Assembly (NCBI GenBank): GCA_950022655.1
Contig: OX465584.1
Location: 48,032,723 to 48,096,722, forward strand
From: Alentia gelatinosa
Lineage: Eukaryota; Annelida; Polychaeta; Phyllodocida; Polynoidae
Reading direction: 5' to 3'
DNA: 64,000 nt
Shown: positions 57,713 to 64,000 of the stretch, in pieces
How the letters are laid out: the number at the start of each line of letters is the position of its first letter
How positions within the stretch are numbered: position 1 is the stretch's first letter
Notes under the pieces: generated by a model
What the model saw: the letters and a program-made list of their open reading frames with translations, nothing else
Database searches by the model: none
Told to the model about the DNA's origin: nothing
Position numbers and translations under genes: made by a program

Positions 57713-58340
57713 CCCGTAGTTTGAGGTCCGTCGGCAGGGTTATCTTGGTACACAGGGCGTTGGGCAGGCCCGAGGCCCGGACCGCTTCATAAATGTGGCC
57801 GTTCGCCGGGGGGCCGGCGTCGGTGAAGCGGGGCCACTCGGCCCGCCTGTGTTCCATGAAGGCCTCCGGGTCCGTGCGGAGTCCGGGGGCGGGAATTCCG
57901 GTCCGGCAAACTTCCTTTAGTTTCCCAAAATCCGGAGTGTTACTTGGGTCGTCCCTAGCTGGCGCGGTAACACTAACACTCGGACACGAGGAGCGAGCCG
58001 GTAAGCGGCCCGTGTCAATCACATCCACGTGTCCGGCCCCGCCCCCTCCGCTGTTGTTGTTTTGGGTTGTCATACGACCACGTGGCCGGCCGGCCTCCGT
58101 GTTGTGGTCACGTGCACCCCACGTCCTGCCCCCCCTGCACGCGGGGGGGTGGGGGTCGGCAGGGGTCGCCGGCACATCTGCTTTTACGACCTCCGCCCAC
58201 GTCCGGTCACCGGAAATCCTTGAGGTGGCGGGGGAGATCACAGGGCCCGCTGGTGTTGTGTCACGTTGATCGCACCCGGTGACCCCGGGCCGGGGGTGGG
58301 GTGCACGTGTAGTGACAGCTTGCAGGTGCGCACCGCTCAC
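57621..58340 (-). CDS. ORF2 N-terminal part of the Ngaro-like element (-1 frame to gag)
   Basis: 240 codons without an ATG near its start. The frame opens upstream of the gag stop and overlaps the gag ORF. It is Pro/Arg/Gly-rich and disordered at first (RGGRTWGARDHN, then a GGGG run). Then it reads FGKLKEVCRTGIPAP, YEAVRASGLPNALCTKITLP and TDLKLRAW. The last piece is the conserved lead-in to the reverse transcriptase of DIRS/Ngaro elements. The frame is then lost at the internal deletion near 57705. Expression probably needs a -1 frameshift from gag at 58361-58367. Confidence 0.65.
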   Translation of the reverse strand: MSGAHLQAVTTRAPHPRPGVTGCDQRDTTPAGPVISPATSRISGDRTWAEVVKADVPATPADPHPPACRGGRTWGARDHNTEAGRPRGRMTTQNNNSGGGGAGHVDVIDTGRLPARSSCPSVSVTAPARDDPSNTPDFGKLKEVCRTGIPAPGLRTDPEAFMEHRRAEWPRFTDAGPPANGHIYEAVRASGLPNALCTKITLPTDLKLRAWVLARHRDQRGRDVPHHPSGQVGGRAGTR

Positions 58341-58367
58341 TCGCGGGGCGCACCGTAACCGTTTTTT
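58325..58367 (-). promoter_or_regulatory. Candidate -1 ribosomal frameshift signal between gag and ORF2
   Basis: On the - strand the gag frame reads ...GCA AAA AAC GGT, so the heptamer A_AAA_AAC (58367 to 58361) sits exactly in the slippery register. A 6-base spacer (58360-58355) follows. Then a hairpin: GGTGCGC (58354-58348) pairs with GCGCACC (58331-58325), and after one C/T mismatch CCGC (58346-58343) pairs with GCGG (58336-58333), closing a GAGTGA loop. The gag stop TGA (58339-58337) is in that loop. ORF2 is in the -1 frame and is open across the whole region. Confidence 0.75.
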
Positions 58368-59458
58368 GCCCCGTGTCCTTGTTGTGGGAGCATATCTGCC
58401 CTCGGGTCGACCGCCCGGGGCGTGTGTCCGGCTTGGGGTGCGTGTCCACCTTGGGGTGCTCGCCGAGGTGCCGGTGTGGGTGCTGCCTGCCCGTTGTCGT
58501 AACCCATCGTGTACCCAAGTTTCCGGTTACACGCGTGTAACGAATGGCCGCACTGCCTCCCCACGGAGTCGCAGTACGAGCACACGTGCAGCCATCTCAC
58601 GGGTCCGTCGTCGTGGCCGTTCCTGTGGCGGCACCCCTTCTCGGAATTAAATTGCCGGCATGGCAATTCCCGTCCTCGGGCCTTCCCCGCGTCTCCGCCG
58701 CTAGTGAGCGTCCCGGTCGTCATCGCGAGTCGGACTCGCTCCTCCTGGATGCGGGAGTAGTCAGACCACGCCAACCTCCCGGTCTCGATCTGATCAAACA
58801 CGTGGTCCGACCACCTCCTCACTCCGGCCCACGGCCGGCTCTGGGCGTCTATCGAAACCTGATGTAAATGTCTGAACATGTCCTCACGGTCCACGGGGTC
58901 CACAGCACGGTCATCCCCTAGGAGACCGATGAACGCACTCAGGTATTCAAGGGGTCCTAGGGTCCCCCTCAACTCTAACTTCTGGGCCAAGGTGTAGACC
59001 CCCTCCCTATCGACGAACATATACGGCTTACTAATCAATCGGGTAACATGTATATCAGATTGTAGCTTACCAGCCGTTCTGTCATGTCGTATGGCCTCAC
59101 GGTCGAGCTCACGTTGGATGTAAGGGTCTCCGGCGTAGCGGTCTCGAAGCTGGCGGGGTGGAGGCATGGCGCGGCCGGCTTGATCCTCAGCCCAGTCCCG
59201 AGTCCATACTTCGGCGACTGAACGAACCGTAGGGGGGGAAGCGCGTCCCGCTGACCGTTGGGTCTGCAGTTGAATGAGTGCGTCCAACTTCTTACTCATA
59301 TCCGAGAGTCCGGTCTCTACGGCCACGAGGCGGGCCGACCGGAGGCTACCGGCCTGAGACGCGGACTCCACCTGGTTGCTCTTCCTCACGGTTGACTCCG
59401 AGGCCTGGTCCGTGGTCGTGGAGGCGCTCGCTTGCGCGCGTGTGGTTGGTGGTGCCAT
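58337..59458 (-). CDS. Gag-like ORF1 of the Ngaro-like retrotransposon
   Basis: 373 residues from the ATG at 59458, the first ATG in this frame that begins a plausible protein (M-A-P-P-T-T-R-A-Q). The N-terminal ~70 residues are Ser/Thr/Gln-rich. Residues about 60-80 (VETGLSDMSKKLDALIQLQ) look like a short coiled coil. The middle part, with EYLSAFIGLLGDDRAVDP and FDQIETGRLAWSDYSRIQEE, resembles capsid-like regions of YR retroelement gags. Residues 267-312 form a Cys/His cluster (CRQFNSEKGCRH, HVCSYC, HSLHAC), a zinc-binding nucleic-acid motif seen in DIRS/Ngaro ORF1. The tail is rich in PQGGHAPQAGHTP repeats. This ORF is intact, unlike the rest of the element. Confidence 0.8.
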   Translation of the reverse strand: MAPPTTRAQASASTTTDQASESTVRKSNQVESASQAGSLRSARLVAVETGLSDMSKKLDALIQLQTQRSAGRASPPTVRSVAEVWTRDWAEDQAGRAMPPPRQLRDRYAGDPYIQRELDREAIRHDRTAGKLQSDIHVTRLISKPYMFVDREGVYTLAQKLELRGTLGPLEYLSAFIGLLGDDRAVDPVDREDMFRHLHQVSIDAQSRPWAGVRRWSDHVFDQIETGRLAWSDYSRIQEERVRLAMTTGTLTSGGDAGKARGRELPCRQFNSEKGCRHRNGHDDGPVRWLHVCSYCDSVGRQCGHSLHACNRKLGYTMGYDNGQAAPTPAPRRAPQGGHAPQAGHTPRAVDPRADMLPQQGHGAKNGYGAPRE

Positions 59459-59790
59459 CCTATGTGCCCTGTATTTCACCAAACTTTACCCGTATTTAGA
59501 CACTGTCTCTGCACGGTCAGATACTCGGGGAGTATCTAAAGACGGCGTGGAGAGTAGGCCAAAAGTGGGAGAAAGAAAAGTACATGTGTACGTAGTGAAG
59601 TACAGGAGCAGAATGAGGTGGAGGTCAGAGCGGCGGTGGGCCACGTGACCGCAGGGTTCACGTGACCGACACAAGGGGGGAGTGCGCAGGGTGCGCGGGG
59701 GGAGTGTCAGGGGGAGCAATGACCACCCCTGACCAACGGCCATGGGTCACCTATTGTTTTCCTGTCCCTATATAGGTATGTGTATTGTTG
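59459..59790. other. 5' flank of the YR retroelement and junction to the next LINE
   Basis: The GC-rich 5' leader of the - strand element runs to about 59760 (GGAGTGCGCAGGGTGCGCGG and ACGTGACC words). Then base composition drops sharply at the + strand LINE. Confidence 0.4.
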
Positions 59791-59800
59791 ACAAATTGTT

Positions 59801-62800
59801 ATGTCCAACAATATGTTTGAATACTCACTTAATGTAAAAATGACGAACACATATATAACCCCTAAGGAATTTCAAGAACTTAAGGGAGAAAAATTTGTTA
59901 ATATAAATGTAAGAAGTTTATATGGCAAACTAGATGAGTTTAAAATGGCCTTAAATGAAGTTGACTTTATAACAATTACTGAGACATGGTTGTCTGACAG
60001 ATATCTTAATGACACTTTAAATTTTGATGGAATGAAGATCTACAGGACTGATAGGAAACACAAAATGGGGGGGGGGTGTAGCACTGTATATAAAAGATAA
60101 ATATGTACCTTATACAAGAGTGATCTACTTACATGTACTATAAAAAGACTTATTATCTCATTATACAGAGCCCCAGGAGATGATGTTATTTACAGTTATG
60201 GCTTATTGGAAGTAAATATAAATGATACTGTTTATGAAAACTCGGAGGTATGGATCTTATGTGATTTGAATGTTGATGCCACAGCATCCAGATGTTCCAA
60301 ACTCAAGACTATGAGGTCTTTTTTTTTATTTTATCTAGAAATGGCTTAAAACTGCTTAAAACCAAAGAGACTTTCCTACATAATGAAGGCAAGAGTACCA
60401 TCGACCACATATATTCTAACTGTAAATTTATTTTCCAGAGAGGGAATCTGAATCATTATTTTTCCGATCACGTAGCAATCTATGCAATAAAAAAGAAAAA
60501 AAGGGAGAAATATGGGAACTTTGAGATTAAATTTAGGGACTCTAAGAAAATTAACAATGATAAGGTGCTACAGGATCTGGCAAATAACTATAGAGTAGAC
60601 CCAACAGTTTGGGATTTATACCTGCACATGGCAGATTATTTACATACAAATTTAGACAAAATAAGTCCAAGGAAAACAAAGCGATTAAGAAGAAAGGATT
60701 CACTGGAATTGCCTAAAGCCATCCTGAAAGACATTAGTCTAAGAAGTGAGCTCTTATACAAATTAAGCAAAATGGATTTGACCAATGCCAATTATAAGAA
60801 ATTACTTAGATCTATTGGGACGCTGAGAAAGAAAATAAGATTAGCAATCAAACAACAAATTTCATCAAAGATTCAAAAGAATCTGCGTTATAATGAAAAA
60901 AAAAACCGAAAATATTTTGGAATTGTATCAAGGAATGTTGGGAACCAAAAGCAAATGTAATTAACTTCCCAAATAATAGTAAAGATGAAATTTCAATATC
61001 AGATAAATTAGATAAGTATTTAGCTGAAATTGGTAGTAAAGTCTCAGAAACTTCAAATTGTGCTCCAAATACGGAAAATGGTGTCCCCAAAACAGGATAT
61101 ATTATACTGACAATGATAGCGATGAAAGTGGTGAAACTTATGTTATTTTATACTTAACAGATGTAGCTGAAATGTTGAAGATTGTTAGAGGTCTTGACAA
61201 TGACAAAACAACAGGCCTTATCGGTATTGGTGTACCATTTCTAAAAAAATTCATGACAATTTGCATTGAAAAAATTGTGAGTCTAATTACTTATATAATT
61301 ATTACAAAAGTATTTCCTAAAAGTTTGACCATTGGCGTGATCACACCTATTCCCAAAGAGGGAGACTATAATCAGTATCAGAACTGGAGACCAATTACAG
61401 TTTTACCAGTCATGGCCAAAATTGTTGAGAAAGTGATTCATGTAAGATTGTATGATTTTTTAACTGATCAGAGTTTGTTGAATGTTAACCAGTTTGGCTT
61501 CTTACCGGGAAAAAGTACTGTTCAGGCGATTTTCTCAGTGATCAATGATGTTTTAATTAATATTGACAGTAGGAAATAAGTGTATTCAGTTTTTTAGATT
61601 TACGTAAAGCATTTGATTGGAATTAGGATGTAGAAATGCCCTGATTGTAATGTTAAAATCCTACTTGGTTTATCGGAAACGAAAAACAAAGGTTAATAGC
61701 GTAATATCAGGTGAACTGCCAATGACATGTGGGGTCCCCTACTTTTTACTAGTTTTCATAAATAATATAACAAAATTTTTTGCTAACTTCTTCAGGCTAT
61801 CTTTATGCAGATGACCTAATACTAATCGGGAGCAGAAAAACAGGAAGAAGCTACCTTTCGAATGAAACAAGATCTTAAAATTGTGGATACTTGGATCAAA
61901 CAACATAAGTTGGCTATAAATTATGATAAATCAAAGGTCATGTGGATAGGTCACGCATCCAAAACAGATTATACTCAAAACCTGACAAGGTGAGGAGGTG
62001 TATAAATCGGTGAATTAATATAAATATCTGGGCGTAATTGTGGACAATAAGCTCAATCTTAATGCTCAAACAGATAAGGTTATCAAAGAAATATATTCGA
62101 GGAACTTCAAACTTCGCAAATTAAAGTATTATCTAACACAAGATCCTACACTTAAAATAGTTAAGCATATGATTTTGCCAGTAGCTGAGTATGGTGATTT
62201 TGTGTATTATTTAACAAGTCGAAAAAATAGAGAACGTTTACAGATTGCAGTCAATCAAAGTATACGTATAGCCTTATTTGTCAAAAAGCCTATAGATATA
62301 CATGTTTCAACTTTGTACAAAAAAGGAAAAATACGACCACTAAACTATAGAAGGATGTCTCATCTAATCTCACTTACAAGATGGTGGACAGAAGATACTG
62401 ACCATATTTTTGAAGATCAAACTCGCAATACTAGATTATCAAATAAAATAAGAATTAAAACAAGGAGGCCTATATCAGAGAAATATAGGAGATCACCTCT
62501 ATTGATAGGAGAAAAAGTTTGGAATATGATTTTTTTTAAAAGAGACACAAGAAATGCCTAGAGGTGACACATTCAAAGCTAGAGTTAAAGAAGAATTATT
62601 ACAGTTAGATTTTGAAAATGTAATCAACTAAATAAAACACCATAGGGAGGTTATTTTAAACGAATATCGAAATGATCATAAGATTAACGTGTCCGTATGA
62701 TACTAATAAATAATTAAAATGATCATAAGATCATAATGCCTGTTGAATGAAAATGATCATAAGATCACTTTTTGGTATTGTTTAATCATAAAGTATTGGA

Positions 62801-62983
62801 GTCTAAATGTAATGAGTTGAAAAAGTTTAGGAGTTAAGTATTTTTCTTGTGTCTTTATGATGTGGTGTGTTATGTTGTGTCTTTGTGTGTAATGTGGCTA
62901 CTGTATGGAAGAACGCCTCTCGGCGAATACTGTATGTCGTTATTGTATGTTTTTCATTGAATAAAAAAAAGAAATAAAAAAAG
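59801..62983 (+). pseudogene. Decayed EN+RT LINE of the CR1/L2/Jockey group, near full length
   Basis: Endonuclease: FVNINVRSLYGKLDE, FITITETWLS, then after a G-run frameshift at about 60067-60076 VALYIKDKYVPYTR, WILCDLNVDA, STIDHIYSN and YFSDHVAIYAI. RT: DNDKTTGLIGIGVPFLKKF, GVITPIPKEGDYNQYQNWRP (61320-61400), NQFGFLPGKSTVQA, LRKAFDW, a degenerate GVPQGS block, and LYADDLILIGS (near 61800). Thumb and C-terminus (62020-62560): YLGVIVDNKLNLNAQTDKV and SEKYRRSPLLIGEKVWN. At least four frameshifts or stops break it. The 3' end has a GGAAGAACGCCTCTCGGCG hairpin and a GAATAAAAAAAAGAAATAAA tail. Confidence 0.8.
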
Positions 62984-63609
62984 TATTCACCATTTTTTTA
63001 ATGTTTTCAATGTTTGATGTTAGAATAATGATGTTAGCGTAAATCAAATTTTTACATGTATTACCTGTCAGGTTAGTGTTACAATCCAAAATATCTGTAA
63101 GTGAAACATACAGATTCTATCCAAGCCAATATCCCACAGACCTGTCTGGGGAGTCTGAATATACACTGTCTGTAGTCACTGGATCATATTATACATATCT
63201 TTAAATAGGACTGACCCTTATTGTATCCACTTTGACAGTAGATTGAAAATATGATGCTAGAAATACTTCAAGTTGTCAGAATTACTTTGAAAATTATGTC
63301 TAAATCACTTTGAGAATGTTAGAGCTTTATCATCAAAAGTTATTCTACTGTAAGTTAAAGGCCACATATGTTTCCTGTCAGAATCCATGGCAAACATAAA
63401 TGTATATGCTAGGGATATTTCAATATGCATAATTCTTGATTATTAGTTCAAACATGATGATGAATATATGTGTTCTAAGAACCCCTTCTTTACAAATTGG
63501 TACTGAGAAAACCCTATAAGAATGGATAAGGGAATTTTAGGAATTCATACTTCAGACCCTCTCCTATCAGGAATGAAACAAAAAAAATCATTTTGGTAAC
63601 CTTTATTTT
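62984..63609. other. No gene supported
   Basis: AT-rich sequence with no recognised feature. Confidence 0.4.
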
Positions 63610-63850
63610 TTCTCATTAAAATTACCGATTGTACAATTTTCATGAATTTTGGCCCATCCACCTATACTATCCGCCAGTGTACACAGCGTTAGCAACTGTG
63701 TTTTTCCTTGTATACATACATCAGCATAATGGCTGTATTTGCCATAAAGTGCATATGAAGAGAAATATTCTCTGTGTAACATCTATATGCAGGGCGTATA
63801 TGATATATGTTACCCTATCTTTTGCGACATATGGTGTATATATGTGCTAA
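63610..63850 (+). repeat. Dispersed repeat with GGCTGTATTTGCC core, copy 2
   Basis: The ordered words match the copy at 11940-12200. Both lie in TATA-rich sequence with TATACATACA words and are non-coding. Confidence 0.5.
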
Positions 63851-64000
63851 ATATATAGTAAACATAGCGTGAATACACAGGTCTATAAAAGATAAAAAGC
63901 ATGAACCCAAAGCCCCCTGTAGCCTCCACACTTCATCAGTGCATTGTGTATGGAAAGGAGGATTGGGGTAGATGGGTGTGGACTGGTGTGGGCGGATGGG

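Overview
This window looks like nuclear DNA of an invertebrate animal. It has AT-rich, gene-poor sequence, spliced genes with long introns, many short inverted-repeat transposons (MITEs), minisatellites and decayed retrotransposons. The element mix (MITE families, CR1/L2/Jockey-type and L1/Tx1-type LINEs, PIF/Harbinger, an Ngaro-like tyrosine-recombinase element) suits amphioxus or another marine invertebrate. That assignment is inference only. There are no rRNA genes, CRISPR arrays or bacterial-type operons.

Two host genes can be supported, both on the + strand. (1) A small single-pass type I membrane protein that I do not recognise. Its signal-peptide exon is at 21127-21322 and its transmembrane exon at 32711-33048; the splice phases match across an 11.4 kb intron. 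The last 743 bases of that intron are about ten tandem copies of an ~80-bp unit. Each unit copies the intron/exon border, with branch-point-like word, pyrimidine tract, AG and the first bases of the exon. (2) A core 1 beta-1,3-galactosyltransferase (C1GALT1, GT31 family) in three coding exons: 42499-42748, 44900-45576 and 46398-46610 (379 aa, phases match). It has a short overlapping upstream ORF, a NAGNAG acceptor, and a MITE that ends 21 bases before its 5'UTR-exon acceptor.

Layout. 1-12.9 kb: MITEs and dispersed repeats, no gene. 13.0-17.1 kb: decayed L1/Tx1-like LINE on the - strand, with foldback repeats at both sides of its ORF1-like part. 17.6-19.75 kb: decayed PIF/Harbinger transposon with convergent transposase and Myb/SANT-like ORFs. 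21.1-33.5 kb: gene 1, its intron holding MITEs (23.3, 26.4-27.7, 31.4 kb) and a dispersed tandem repeat. 33.5-42.4 kb: MITEs, a large palindrome and minisatellites. 42.4-46.9 kb: C1GALT1, with an antisense LINE fragment in intron 1. 47-54.8 kb: repeats and a MITE nested in another. 54.86-55.54 kb: a 5'-truncated LINE end on the - strand. 55.95-59.76 kb: a GC-rich Ngaro-like YR retrotransposon on the - strand. 59.8-62.98 kb: a decayed EN+RT LINE on the + strand.

The two most interesting signals are these. In the YR retroelement, the gag-like ORF ends in a slippery A_AAA_AAC heptamer in the right frame, followed after 6 nt by an 11-bp hairpin whose loop contains the gag stop; the next ORF is in the -1 frame. 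This is a textbook -1 ribosomal frameshift signal. The second is the tandem array of duplicated 3' splice sites in front of the only transmembrane exon of gene 1.
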